From Neckera pumila (lineage: Eukaryota; Streptophyta; Bryopsida; Hypnales; Neckeraceae), in contig OZ018409.1 of the NCBI GenBank assembly GCA_963969595.1, positions 10,244,520 to 10,308,519 on the forward strand: a stretch of 64,000 nucleotides of DNA. The letters are read 5' to 3'. Below are positions 37,501 through 47,693 of the stretch, piece by piece. Under the pieces are notes generated by a model. It was given only the letters and a program-made list of their open reading frames with translations, searched no databases and had not been told where the DNA came from. The position numbers and the translations under genes were made by a program. How positions within the stretch are numbered: the stretch's first letter is position 1; each line of letters opens with the position of its first letter.

Positions 37501-38635
37501 AAGTTGGTTCCCTAAGAGAGAGGAGTATTTGAATGGCAGCAAAGCCTGCAAACCAAACAAAAATGTGAACTGGCCGGTTCGGGTTGCATTCCGTCATTTC
37601 CGTGAAGTTGTCATAGACACGGTTCATAGACTCTCCAGCGGCAACCGTGAACAAAATATCAAGACTGACCTCTACAACCATTTGTAGAGGCAAAATGATC
37701 CAGAAGCCTGCTCTATCTCCAAAGGCTCTTTGCCCAAGTTTGTAGTAGGTTTCATATCGTATCCTCTCATTCTCATGTAGCTTCGTCAGCTGCTTCATTG
37801 TGAAGTAGGTGACGGCGAATGCTAAGATGAGAATCACCACTCCCGGACCCCTGTGCAATATGACAAGCAGAAACAAACAAGCTGGTGAGAAGAACCTGCA
37901 ACAGTGGGAAATTTCGTTAAAATGGCGGTATTCCATATGTCATTTTTCCATTCATTTCTAGGACAGATACAGATTTCACTCTGCACTGTCTAAACGTGAA
38001 AGTGCCAAATTTGTGGAATACCACCAAGTTTAACGAAATATCGGTTGCGTGCACCAAGATAGGGCTACCACTATGTATCAATGGATCAGGTCATTTCTGT
38101 GACTAAAAATTGAATAGATCCGATCTACTTTAAATTCAAGGGTTCTAACCATGTAAGGAACACCATAGCTTGTGGTAGACCCAGAACTCCAACCCCGACA
38201 ATTGCGGTGATACTGTATGCAGATGCTACCCACATGTTGGAAGTTCTCTCAACTTCGTCGTCATCAACGTGGTGTCGATGACCAGGGGGTTCAGGTAGGG
38301 GATGCGGTAATTCTGGATCAGCCTGGCCAGTACCATGTCCCTGCAACAAGTACAAGCAGCAACTCTCAGGTAAGAAGAAGTCGTCGGCACTTCTCATTTT
38401 AAGGTAAACTTAAATAAAACTCCAGAAATCACTTGTGTATGCCAGTCTGCATTCTGTGAGGAGATAGAACAACACGGACTCGGTATTACAACCAGCGGCC
38501 CAACACTTGGTGCTGAACTCCTCATTTCACAATTTGCAAGCACAAACTTCTATCATCTACTAGAGTCGGCAATCAGAAGAATACATCATTGACGTCTCCA
38601 GGTGTGGAAGACCTCGATGCCTCCGCCATTTCCAT
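22519..38635 (-). CDS. LHT-type amino-acid/proton symporter, 8 coding exons, 514 aa, with a transposon in intron 4
   Basis: Coding exons: 38635-38585, 38340-38150, 37850-37452, 37108-36625, 24295-24169, 23948-23857, 23682-23611 and 22647-22519. All borders are GT-AG and phases match across the 12.3-kb intron 4. Motifs in order: AIVGVGVLGLPQAM (first membrane segment), GPGVVILILAFAVTYFTM, YYKLGQRAFGDRAGFW, SICYSTIAG, LIGSYQ joined to IFGMPVF, PFFAPLLGFFGGFAIAPT joined to LPCIIWL, and GCIVLGVLLMIVASIGG. This order is diagnostic of lysine/histidine transporter-like (AAAP family) permeases, which import amino acids across the plasma membrane with protons; the substrate cannot be read off. At 514 aa it is longer than typical LHTs (about 440), with an extended His/Pro/Asp-rich N-terminus. 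The start at 38635 is supported by an in-frame stop across a predicted untranslated exon junction (38659/38790). The exon 6 acceptor choice (23949) keeps family length. Confidence 0.88.
23100..23500. repeat. Copy of the fold-back element family in the last LHT intron
   Basis: The stretch starting at GGTGGGGTGGTAGAAGGTAG matches the left arm of the fold-back at 56900-57090. The following 23330-23490 matches the reverse complement of 56625-56785, ending in GGCTACTGAATGTTATG, the same end sequence as 57811-57828. It lies in the intron between coding exons 7 and 8 and carries only one arm. Confidence 0.65.
24650..25195. repeat. Expanded subterminal repeats at the left end of the CACTA element
   Basis: Between the outermost terminal repeat and the conserved subterminal block, units of roughly 30-40 bases built on AAAGTAAAATCTAC...TTTTGAAGATTTTG are imperfectly repeated six or more times. 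The right end lacks this stretch and keeps the two blocks adjacent. In CACTA elements subterminal repeats are transposase-binding arrays; that role is inferred here. Confidence 0.6.
25571..26549 (-). pseudogene. Broken transposon-associated ORF near the left end of the CACTA element
   Basis: One minus-strand frame runs from 26549 to 25707 with a single in-frame TAG at 25989-25991. It encodes an acidic N-terminal part, then LPFNPENDIVVG before the stop, then FFLGKVLEFGQ and MKVLWYWPTL with RYTNCLESMWEPS after it. Around 25780 the continuation shifts frame (WMDVPHQGRSSYIVG lies in the next frame). The block FFLGKV...KVLWYWP...W-EP resembles C-terminal parts of transposon-associated hypothetical proteins of seed-free plants; this is recalled, not searched. 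Function unknown. No splice sites explain the stop, so it is most likely decayed. Read-through cannot be excluded. Confidence 0.5.
26550..28452. other. AT-rich interior of the CACTA element, no gene seen
   Basis: Very AT-rich sequence with only short ORFs of low-complexity composition. I see no domain, RNA gene or clear repeat end in it. Confidence 0.5.
28453..29385. mobile_element. TTAA-family element nested in the CACTA transposon, 933 bp
   Basis: Begins TTAACCCCTAGAGTTCC and ends TTGGTCCTTTAGGGGTTAA. Its interior matches 15424-16359 (opposite orientation) and 60636-61542 in order, including a TAGGATCTTGTAG block, a GGCAGTTGCACCTCACAAG block and AAAAGTTATG blocks. It lies inside the CACTA element and so inserted there or was carried with it. 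No coding capacity. Confidence 0.7.
29386..30667. other. GC-rising interior of the CACTA element, upstream or flank of the gene fragments
   Basis: From about 29650 composition becomes less AT-rich than the rest of the transposon. A 21-base unit around GCATTCTTCCCCGTGAGTCTT is duplicated in tandem at about 30280-30325. A near-perfect inverted sequence (GAACCTCCGCG / CGCGGAGGTTC) lies at 30520-30545. ORFs of 60-130 codons are open but unrecognised. Confidence 0.35.
30668..31622 (-). pseudogene. Spliced gene-like fragment of unknown family inside the CACTA element
   Basis: Three minus-strand exons can be joined in phase: 31622-31580, 31420-31236 and 30764-30668, with good donors (GTGAGT, GTAAGT, GTGAGA) and acceptors. 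The middle exon encodes 61 complete codons with protein-like composition (VEGVRVYINREGK, RLLHQLLYNDTLAM, then a basic KKRK end). Reading frame in the last exon is ambiguous because two frames are open. I do not recognise the family. No start or stop codon was found in context, so this looks like an internal gene piece captured by the transposon rather than a complete gene. Confidence 0.35.
31721..32113 (-). CDS. Two-exon small protein (80 aa), possible captured gene fragment
   Basis: Exon 32113-32021 runs from an ATG for 31 codons to a CAG/GTGCAT donor. Exon 31870-31721 follows a CATTATTGTAG acceptor in phase 0 and ends with TGA. The second exon encodes ALRARIHERKPMLGASEGPN followed by WIILVGGAA. 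This block resembles, from memory, the N-terminal region of an uncharacterised conserved plant protein (pattern: RI-E-KP-LGAS-GP-W, then a Gly-rich hydrophobic stretch). If so, this is a truncated copy carrying only the start of the parent gene. It lies fully within the CACTA transposon, on the same strand as the other fragment at 30668-31622. Expression and function are unknown. Confidence 0.4.
32700..33467. repeat. TTAA-family relative within the CACTA element
   Basis: Ends TCAGTCCTTTAGGGGTTAA at 33467 and shares several blocks, in the same orientation, with 1320-1900. The left end is decayed or truncated and could not be located. No coding capacity. Confidence 0.5.
33468..35177. other. AT-rich interior of the CACTA element, no gene seen
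   Basis: Contains a short sequence at about 34556 (GATTAACTCTTGAAGGACC) that resembles a decayed TTAA-family end, but no partner end was found. No supported coding region. Confidence 0.4.
35178..35671 (+). CDS. Two-exon ORF near the right end of the CACTA element (148 aa)
   Basis: Exon 35178-35438 ends CGG followed by a GTGAGT donor; exon 35486-35671 follows a CAGAG acceptor in phase 0 and ends TAG. The first exon is acidic (EVEMDVEEIEG-like) and contains LPPYNFLNFEPLLLGKDGYFYD and a CHGNHEGPHTYE block; the second is Ser/Pro-rich. The frame is open upstream only to a TAA shortly before 35178. No family recognised. Its place beside the transposon end suggests an element-encoded protein, perhaps an accessory DNA-binding protein as other CACTA elements have; that is inference. 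No stop codons interrupt the spliced frame. Confidence 0.4.
37911..38042. repeat. Short inverted-repeat element in LHT intron 2
   Basis: The left side reads ATTTCGTTAAAATGGCGG and the right side is its approximate reverse complement (GGAATACCACCAAGTTTAACG). It is related to the sequence at 20275-20455. It lies between coding exons 2 and 3 of the transporter gene and is probably a small MITE. Confidence 0.5.
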
Positions 38636-38659
38636 ATCACCCCCGCTATTGCTATACTT

Positions 38660-40446
38660 CTGCAACACAAGGAGCTAATCAGTTAGCCTCACAGGATTTA
38701 GCACCTAGTTCCTCTGACTCATGCCTGCAAGCTACCTGCTGTGATTTCCTGAAAATGTCTTTAGTAAGGTTACTCAGAAGTCGTCTAACCTGAGTTCAGG
38801 CTGGTTGCGGTCTTCCGTCAGTCGCCCCTGGACTTGTAATATGGGGTCGCTCCAGCACTGTACACGCAGTTAGTCTGCAGGCACCGCAACTACAATAATG
38901 TAAGTTAAGTCAATAAAGTAAGAGATCATCATGTGTCACCGAACCTCGAAATCCTTCATTTAGAATTTTATTGGGGGTAGTGGAGAATCAAATTTTGCTT
39001 CTCCCCGAGTTAACAGGCTGTGGAACCTGAAGTTTTCAACGCTGACAGGCAATTCCCGGAATCTCATGCAGCGAATAATAAGTTTTATAGTCTGTTGGAA
39101 TTCTTTTTCTCTTATAGATATGATTTCATATATTTATATATGTGAACCATGCTCAATTTTCTTAAAGTCAATAATGTCATGGTATCGTTACTTACTTACT
39201 TTGAAGGTGACCCACTCTTACTGCTAAAGAATGTTATGGGGGTACCCTTGTCCTCATAAAAAGTAATCAAGTAAAATGCAAGAATGAAAAATGGTTTGCA
39301 TGAATTAGAACCATGTGGGCCTCCAAATTATGAGGAAATGGTTCTGGTTCACGCATACAAAGCTTCATCAAAAAAATTTATCTTGATTTAATTCTTTGAA
39401 GATTTAATCCCTCCATGAATTGTGGTACTCTTTAGTGATGTTGGCATTCCCGTATCATTTCCAGGGATGTATGTACAAGAAAGAAATATATGGCATCACG
39501 ATTGTAGCAACATGGTGGTATGGGTGATTTTGAGCTCAACATTCAACTTTAATGCTTCGTATTTAATATCTACGAATCATAGAAAGGGTACAGTAATATG
39601 CTACACTGGTGTCCTGTACACGCCGTGGAAGCGGACGAATCTAAGTTAGTCGGGGCAAGTGGCGGAGAGCGAGAAATGCTATCTTGTCTTTCGTGTTAGT
39701 GCTGCTCGACTAGGTTCTTGTGGTACGTCAGGTGAGGGCTGCTTACCAAACTAGACCAAAGCACATGTGAGGTGAAGCTGCTTCGGGCGATTTCTGATGG
39801 GTTTACTTTAAGTGTGTTCCCTTAAGATTGCTACGCGTTGACATTATGATGTTGGAATCCTCTTTCAGCCGGCTATTTGGAGAGTATTTTTCTTATCGAC
39901 CATAGTTGTGACTGACCGAGAGTGGAGTCGGGATAGGCATAATCTTTTACCGGCCTTTTGCTTGTCTGAATCGCACTCAGAGGATCATTTTGGAGCAGGA
40001 TAATGGACCAAGTTAGAAGATTAGATGATATCATGTGCGCGCTGAAGAGGCATGTTGTTGTGGGGCTTTTGTACACGAGGTTTTATTGTGATTATCCGGC
40101 TTGATCCCCATCATTCCATGTAAGAGCTGTGTTAACCCTTAACTGTCTTTGGCTTCCACTCACTTAGAAATCCAATTTATTCTCAAACTTTGAAGGTCCA
40201 ATCAAGAAATGCAATTCTATGGTCTTCTTATGCACTGAGTGTAGATAGAAATGCATAAAGTTTAGAAGGTACGGAGTATTAACAATTCACCAAGTTTAAC
40301 TGGTATAGGTAACACAACTTCTCTCATTTTTCAGTCTATGCAGTAATTTGAAGACACACGCGCGCGCTCCAACTCAGGCAACCTAGAGCAATCCCATGTC
40401 ATTTTACCAAGTTCATGTAGCGAACCATACCGCCATCTGTGGATGA
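38660..40446. other. Upstream region of the LHT gene and intergenic DNA
   Basis: The first part contains a likely untranslated exon ending at 38790 (minus strand, CTCAG/GTTAGA donor) that splices to an acceptor at 38659. The remainder to 40446 is divergent intergenic sequence between the leftward transporter and the rightward TIR locus. No other gene is supported. Confidence 0.45.
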
Positions 40447-41400
40447 ATGAGTTTAAGAATGGAGAGCGAGGAAGGCACAAGTAGAGCTGCGGAATCGAAG
40501 CCTTATCCGTATCGCGTTTTCATAAATCACCGGGGCCCAGATGTGAAGAATACATTTGTGTCTCATCTCTATGTTGCTCTCAAAGGGGAGGGATTGCGAC
40601 CTTTCCTGGATGCGAAGGATATTGAACTAGGTCAGGTCGTAGAGAACTCAATTCGTGAAGCCCTAAAAGGTTCTTGTGTTCATGTGGCCATCTTTTCCGT
40701 GCGATATGCTGAATCCATGCACTGTCTGAATGAGCTTTGCGATATGTTGAAGATTGGAAAGGGGATTCTGCCAGTCTTTTACCATGTCGATCCAGTAGAA
40801 TTGCGCAGGGTCGAAATTGGGCCGTTCAAGGAGGGATTCAGAAAACATATTGAACAGGAGACAGAAGAGCAGATCTTGAAATGGAAGGATGCTCTTCGCA
40901 AAATTAGTGGTTACAGGGGTTAGCGATTGGATGAAGTGAATGGGTGAGATTCCACATGGCGCTTCAAGTATGTTTTATTATTAGAACCGGTATTTCCTCT
41001 GTTTATGAATCATATGATCATAGTTGAAATATAACTAGCATATCATAAGACTCCTGTAAGGAGTAGGAAAATTGATACATAATTGTAACGCATGTAGGAC
41101 ATGCTCCACTTCCTTTGGCCACAGCCCGATTAGGTCTCACAATGGGTTAATTTGTTGTTTGTGGGCTGCAGGAATGAAGCTGAACTGGTAAGAAGAATCG
41201 TGAAAGAAGTTCAGCGATTGATGTCCATTGCGCTGCCAGGTAAGCATGCAATTACATGGTACGGAGTCCATTAAGGATGTTTTATAGTGTAAGTGTTCTA
41301 AGGTTTGGGTGGCATGGGCGATATTGGCAAGACTACCCTTGATATAGAGTATAGAAATATATTATCACTTTGCCTTGCGTCGACAATCTGAATCATGGTA
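40447..41400 (+). pseudogene. TIR-NB-ARC immune receptor relic with a nonsense codon in exon 1
   Basis: Exon 1 (40447-40943) encodes a TIR domain: YRVFINHRGPDVK at about residues 23-35, a CLNEL motif holding the glutamate that is catalytic in plant TIR NADases, and GILPVFYHVDP. In-frame TAG at 40921-40923 ends it after 158 residues. Past the stop the same frame continues RLDEVNG to a GTGAGA donor and joins in phase to exon 2 (41172-41239; NEAELVRRIVKEVQRLM), the usual TIR-to-NB linker. Exon 3 from 41303 has a P-loop (GGMGDIGKTT) but then needs frame changes (VRSSEFSNDLEP lies in another frame). So the receptor is broken, although a TIR-only protein of 158 aa could still be made. Intact relatives sense pathogens and cleave NAD. 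No LRR region was found. Confidence 0.75.
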
Positions 41401-42172
41401 TTGCTTTTGGAAAGATGTGCGGTCAAGTGAGTTCTCGAACGATTTGGAACCATGATAACTTGAGTTCAATAAATACTGCCTAGTACTGACAAAAATTGTG
41501 CCGGTGTTGGTGCTATTGAAGGTCCTGGAGTACCACCAGATACAGAAGCTCCTGGACCAGAGGTCGGTGCAAATTCTTTATTGTTGTCTTGTGAGGTCTA
41601 CTGTCTACAAGTTGCTGTTTTGTTCAAGACTAGTGCATTGTTCAATTTCCGTATGGCCGTACGGATAAACTGCAACATTAGTTAGGAATCTTTCTTCAAT
41701 CTATTCCAACGGTCAATCCTCACGGGTCTAAAGATGGTCCACCTCCGAGTAATTTGTTCCATGATGTTATCATGTGGATGGATCTTAAACTCATAACTTA
41801 ATTAGATGACATGTTTCGACATTGATTGCTTGTTGTTACATGTCGCTTGTGGGGTGATAACTGATTGCCAGTGATATCCTGCAGTATGGACCTATATGAC
41901 AGACTCTGCACCCACGTTTGACTGAGAAAATTAAAGGAATGCCTTGACAATTTTACGCTGCATTTCATATTGCTCTTCTTTCCGTTCATTGCGTTGATGC
42001 TTGTAGTAAAAGTATAGCATATACATACTGTTGTTGGCGAAGGTGAACATTATCACTTCTCTACTACGTACAGATCGAGGTAAACCTGAGTTATCGTATT
42101 CCTTTCAGTAGCTAATTGGGATTTGCTAAAGCCGGGGCTAAACCTTTAAATGTTGTCTGTTGTCTATGCCAG

Positions 42173-43393
42173 GAATCAGTTGTAACGTCCAATCCGGGGG
42201 ATCGTAGATTAAATACCCTTGTTCTAGGGGATCCGGCCTCGGTGGAAGCTGTCATCAGTCATGTTTGTGGTGCTGATAGGCACATTCAGTTCCAATATCA
42301 CATTGAGAACTGCGGCTTGACAGAGAGCACGAATTCTTGGCCACCAATATATCTGTATGGCGATACAGATGGAAACGATCTCACAGGTGTGAAGGCTTTT
42401 GTAAAAGCCAGGAATGAAAGGTGGCATGACTGGCATCGAACAAAGGTGGAAGCCAAGAATGAAGTTTACGGGAGATCTCCTGGAGAACTGCCTGACCGTA
42501 CTTTGAGGTTGCACATGATCTGGGTTGTGTGCAGGGAAATCTCAGAACTCCCTGACGATGTAAAATGGTCTGAGATTACTGAGAAGCTGTATGGTCTTCC
42601 AGTCCAGATATTGGTGATTGGAACTGAGGGTACTCAAAATGTATTGAACTCTGAGTACCAAAAGATACTTTCGCACGGAAGACATTATTTTCCAAATGCT
42701 CAAAGCTCGGAGGAGTTGCGGGAGGAGTTGATTGTGAAAGTCGCACTAACAGATGGCGATCTGAAGGAAAATCTCTGGCGCAAGTGTTGGGCTGCCAAAA
42801 CACGAGCTGAGATTGAGAATGTAGCGAAACTCATCAGAGGGATTCGAAAGGAACTCGGATCAGCGGGAATATCGGTTAATCTTGGTTCTGGTGGTGCTCG
42901 AAGACCAAACAAAGTGTCACTATCGCGAAGTGGAGAGTTCGTGGAGAAATTCCTGTGTACATATTGGGATGTTCCACAAGATAAAATGCATGGCCTCCTC
43001 CAGAGTGAAACCTTTCGGCTGGCAAGTGGCAATACTATCCACATCAGACCTTGTGAATTCGTGAAGTTCTGTTTGATTGTGGCCGCCATCATTCTGTTCG
43101 ACACCAGGGACAATCCTAAACATATTTACAATTGGGACGGCGCTTCAGATGCAAGCTCTGAGCCCCTGCAAGCGGAAGCTAAAGAATGCTATCGTTCTTA
43201 TTTTCCAAGTGAATTTGGGCTCTCTTATTATGATCAAATGAGATTCGGGGAGATACGAGAGTACCTTCAGGATATTTTTGAGAGAAAGGTCGACGGGAAA
43301 TGTTTGAGAGACACGACTCCGTGTCCTGTCGTCAGTGGTCACTCGATAAGTTCGAAAATTATGAAACTAATCTGTCGTGACATTATGGCATAA
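42173..43393 (+). CDS. Degenerate GTPase-like protein of unknown function, 3' exon (about 406 aa)
   Basis: A continuous frame runs to TAA at 43393; the first ATG lies far inside, so the N-terminus must come from upstream splicing. A strong acceptor (TGTTGTCTATGCCAG) at 42172 gives GAATCAGTT in phase 0. Layout: LNTLVLGDPASVEAVISHVC looks like a P-loop strand but lacks the Gly-Lys-Ser/Thr; YLYGDTDGNDLTGVKAF resembles switch II; LRLHMIWVVC and LPVQILVIGT look like the strands before the guanine-specificity loop, whose NKxD is missing. This order recalls large P-loop GTPase-like proteins of plants and fungi (HDSKGFEPG / LHAIWLCI / PVIVVFTK pattern), so it may be a pseudo-GTPase. The C-terminal 170 residues, with a hydrophobic stretch (FCLIVAAIILF), are unrecognised. 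A candidate upstream exon (41519-41562, Pro/Glu-rich) is possible. It follows the TIR relic on the same strand; a common origin is inferred only. Confidence 0.55.
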   Translation, partial: ESVVTSNPGDRRLNTLVLGDPASVEAVISHVCGADRHIQFQYHIENCGLTESTNSWPPIYLYGDTDGNDLTGVKAFVKARNERWHDWHRTKVEAKNEVYGRSPGELPDRTLRLHMIWVVCREISELPDDVKWSEITEKLYGLPVQILVIGTEGTQNVLNSEYQKILSHGRHYFPNAQSSEELREELIVKVALTDGDLKENLWRKCWAAKTRAEIENVAKLIRGIRKELGSAGISVNLGSGGARRPNKVSLSRSGEFVEKFLCTYWDVPQDKMHGLLQSETFRLASGNTIHIRPCEFVKFCLIVAAIILFDTRDNPKHIYNWDGASDASSEPLQAEAKECYRSYFPSEFGLSYYDQMRFGEIREYLQDIFERKVDGKCLRDTTPCPVVSGHSISSKIMKLICRDIMA

Positions 43394-45529
43394 TTTTTCA
43401 CCTTTGAACGAATGGGGGGCCCGAACATGTCACGGTGCTTGTGCCCAATTTGCTCAAATAGTGCTCTGTGGAATTAACCAGTCCGTGGATTCCCGACATG
43501 GCAGGGCATAGAGCTTTAGTGCGAGACTTTTAGATGAGGCCTGGGGTCTGGTATTGTATTGTACAGTACTCCACTTTGTGTGATAGGCTAGTGACCTAGG
43601 TGATGTAAATTTCTCCTGCAAATTTTCAGGTTGTACCAACCCTGGACAAGGAAAGGTTTTCTCTGTTGTCACAGGGCAAGATGATCGTGAGCAGGGGAGC
43701 AATGTCAATATGTAGAAGCATCCGTTGTCTTAGACCTTGTGAAGACGTAGACCTTAGACCCCAGATGTGATTTTGTATAGTACTTAAGCCAGCTTGGCAA
43801 ATAATAGAATCATTCCATCTTGTGCCAGTCTCGGGCTGTGTTAGTTCGAAAAGCAGACTAGAAGAATCACTCACTGTTGATTGTATCAGGACTCTTCTTT
43901 GTTTTTTTATCAGTAAAGTGGAATTTCGTTGGTCAATTACAAGAATGTACCAGTGGAGTTTTGTGCAAATTGTCAACACAAAGATTGTTACCTTGCAATT
44001 CAACATCCAATCTAATTTTGACCACATAGAGGGAATTTAGACGTACAAATGAAGGTTCATAACATTGCTGGTCTCTGCGGAAGTCATCCTTTTTGATACA
44101 GCGTGCATTATCTACTTTAAGAAAATCAAAAGTACTCATTCAAGGTCAAACTCATTGTGCACGGCCTCCCTTTTTGCACAAAATTTCAAGGATGAACAAT
44201 CACATTCTTGTCCTACTCTTTGTCATTCATTGGACACTTAGTGTCTGCGACAACATTATAGGGTTAAGCAACTCTGGGGGGTCCCTTTTGCTCCCCAAAA
44301 TGAGGAGCCCCCAATGTTGCACCAAGCCAATTGCTTGTTGCCTACATTGCACCACGTACTATTCATTTCATGCACAACCAATTAGCTCCTTGTTGAATCT
44401 ATAGATCATTGACATGACCTAGTAAAGTCAGAGATGGCAAGCCAATGATATCCCTCTGATTATAACTAAACTTCTTCCTTAGTGTCTAGGGAAGAGTTAT
44501 TCCTCTCTCAAGGGGGGGCTTGCGCATGAGCCGATTTAACAATGCTATTTTCATTCTTATGGAAGAAACTTGTATAAAATAAATTAATATTTCTATTTGA
44601 TTTGAAGAAAAAAACATTTCATATGGCTTCATTGCAATTTTCCGTTCCTTGTACACCAATTTTTCTATTCGAATAAAATGAAATAATCATTATGTTTTAG
44701 TTATTTGCCAAAAGACCACTTTTGTCAAGAAACTAATCCTGTTCTATGGGTGATTGCAAGAATTACTTCATGTTTTTGGCACAAAATGCAATTTTTGACC
44801 ATAAGATTGGCAGTACTATGTAATACTATGTTTTTGCAGCGACCCTGCAGATCTCAATCGTTGATTCAAGGAGTCTACAGATCTCAAACGTTGATTCAGT
44901 ACTATGTAGTACTATACATTACTATAGACTGCTGCGAACTACTACAAAAGCCACTGGGAGCAGAAAATATCATAAAAGGAGTCTCTGCACCTTTTTATTT
45001 TTAATAATTCAAAAAAAATTCAAAAAGTAAAAACAAAAAATCCATTTTACTGGAGAAGATTGCGCTCACATTGCACCAAAAAATGAATGTAGGAAAATTT
45101 TTCCCTCTTTGTAACCTTCACACAAAGGAAGGTCACTTTGACCCCATGTGGACAATTGACATGTTGCTATTTCATAAAATTCATCGTCAATCCTGTAATG
45201 TTAGTAGACCTCCAACATGTCCAATTTGGCTTCAAATTTGCATTTTTGGATCAAAAATAGGACTAAAACCCCCCAAAATGGCCAAAGTAGACACTCAATT
45301 GGGGGCAATTTTAAAATAATAAACTAATTTCAAAATATTTCAAAAAATGACTCAATGTCTGAAACTATTATATGTACCTTCCTTCCAAATTTCACGCCAA
45401 ATAAATAAGCGATGCAAAAGTTATGAGCAAAAAACCACCCGTCCGAGGGCAAGGAGACAGAAAATATGACAAGTGTTTCTTGCAGTCACCCGTACATGTT
45501 TAACGTTCACTTTGAACATTAGAAGAGAT

Positions 45530-45660
45530 TTGAGGGCATTGGAGGGCCGTTTTAGGCCTGTTCCCTGATTTGGCCAGATCTATGAACAGCCGGTACGGGC
45601 TGTCAGAAATTTTAAAAAATGTTTTTTAAGTACTTCTTTTAGAATCAGGGTAGATTCTTG
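45530..45660. repeat. Dispersed repeat, related in reverse to 18740-18900
   Basis: Contains GGCCGTTTTAGGCCTGTTCCC, GAACAGCC and GGGCTGTCAGAAATTTT in an order that mirrors 18740-18900 on the other strand. Element ends not determined. Confidence 0.5.
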
Positions 45661-47693
45661 TTCCTTTTCGCAAGTCAAACTCATTTCAAGGAGATCCAAA
45701 TCAGTTTTATGATCAGGAAAACCTTGGTACTAGCAAGTGATGAAACCAGATTAACTCTACAAGTTTTACAAGTTCAAGAGGATCCAGTATGACAATAGTA
45801 ACAGCTCAGTAAGTCCAAGCAATATTGATGGTCAATCAACTATCAATAAGGATTCAATCCAGTTGAATCTGATACGAGCTATGAACAAGGATTCCAGCTA
45901 ATGAACCAAACAGTGAAGTATAATAATAATGCTTTTCCATTGTTAATAAGAAATCTCCTATAACAACAAAGAAACCAAAATAGAGTACGATGATAATTCC
46001 TTTCGGTTGTCAAAATTTTGCCATAAGAAACTTTATAAAAGTGACAGCAGCTTGCAAATGTATTGCAAAGTCTGTGTGCTTTAGCCGAGAACCAGGAACT
46101 CTGATGGAGTATTGTGTAAGCATAAAGCATCGACCAAATTTAACTACCAGTACTAACAAGCAGGAATAAAAAGTTGAGTAATGCAAAGGATTTGGTGGTC
46201 CCAGCAAAGCATAATTAGACAAACAGGATCTTCATCCTTTTATGAAGTAATTTGAGATTTTAGAAAAAATTCCCGGGAGGTGGTACTCTTCACCTGCACC
46301 CATGGAAACAAACGACAAGGTATGAAGTTAGTGACCACATGCGAGGTGTCTACAGAATACCACAAACTTGTTATCGTTATTCACCAGAGAACTTGTTCAA
46401 ACAAACTCAACATCCAAGCTAAGTCGTGACAAATTTTTGCTAAATCACCACCTGTTGGCCGCTATTTTGAGACCCGAGCACCATTTCAAACAGCTGTCAC
46501 AACTCCGCCCTGTTGAGCTTGAGCTACAGTAGTGCAGTATCCTCCAAGTAACAAGTTGTGAATGAATCTCAAGCAACACCTAGGTATGCAGTAAAAAAAA
46601 ATTTTTACACACTCTTGGATGAATCCAGATGGGGAGTAGAAGCTCGGTGGTTTCCAAAGCATTCAAGCCTTTGGTTACCCACTTCTGTATTCATCTTTAA
46701 CTGGGCAAGTTAAGGCATGATCTTCCAAGAAGGCCGCCAAATCTTATTTTATTTCTGACATAAGACAAAGAGGGGGCCAATGGCTCTTGCTCTTCCTTTG
46801 TCTGTATTCTCGAGAAGAGCTGGTTAACAGTAAGCTTATCTGTGTACAACAGAGTTCAGCTTGATTAACTAACTGCAAGTTCAGTAATTAACTGAATTTG
46901 AAAGGGCCATATTGTTTAATGAAAAAGATATGGAATCGATAAGGAGTCGATATGGAATCAATTTTTGATATATACTGTATCAATGTATATAGCTAAGAAC
47001 CCTATTGGTCAACGGTAGACTCTTAGAAGAATTCTGGAATTTGCACCAAGAATTCTAAGTCTAAAAAAAAAATTCTCTCCCAAATATCATTTCAGGCAAA
47101 AAATTTTTTTTTTTTTTTTGAAAATGACGTGGTACTCACGCGACCACATCAGCCAGCAGCTTTCCTGCGTAGGAATGCTAGGGAACGCAAGATAACTCGC
47201 GGGCTCTTGGAGGCCTCAAATCTCTTCTAATGTGTATCCACTTTGAAAAACAACAAGAGCAAAACCTAACATAAGAAAAGAAAGAGTTGACAAGGCTTAT
47301 TGATATGAATAGAAAAAGTTGCAAGAGACACTTGCCAATTTGGGCTCAAAATGGCCTTAGTATTGGCCGAATACTATGACCTTTCAATTGGAATAATTTT
47401 TTTAAAGTGATATAAAATATGAGTAATTTGTAAAGCATTCAAAAAGTGTGTGAGAAAATTTAGACCTAGAAAAGTTTGTCTCGAAAAGTTAGGCACATTC
47501 AAAGAGCCATACTGACAATTTCCACAAGACAAAAGAAATATAGTTTGAAATCAAGAGAAATAATCATGGCCCAATAGTTTTATAATACAAAATTGTATAA
47601 AATTCATTAGACACTTGTGGATGAAAAATAAACAAATGAAATCCCTAAAATAGATAGGTCAAGGACAACAAGAAAGATAAGCTATTGTAGAGT

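Noticed and set aside
41519..42172. Assigning a firm upstream exon to the pseudo-GTPase gene
   Set aside because: A Pro/Glu-rich open stretch with a GTCGGT donor is possible, but the donor is weak and no start codon was found, so it is only mentioned as a candidate.
44255..44330. Small inverted G/C-rich motif (GGGGGGTCCC / GGAGCCCCC)
   Set aside because: Too short and imperfect to call a terminator or element end in a plant genome.
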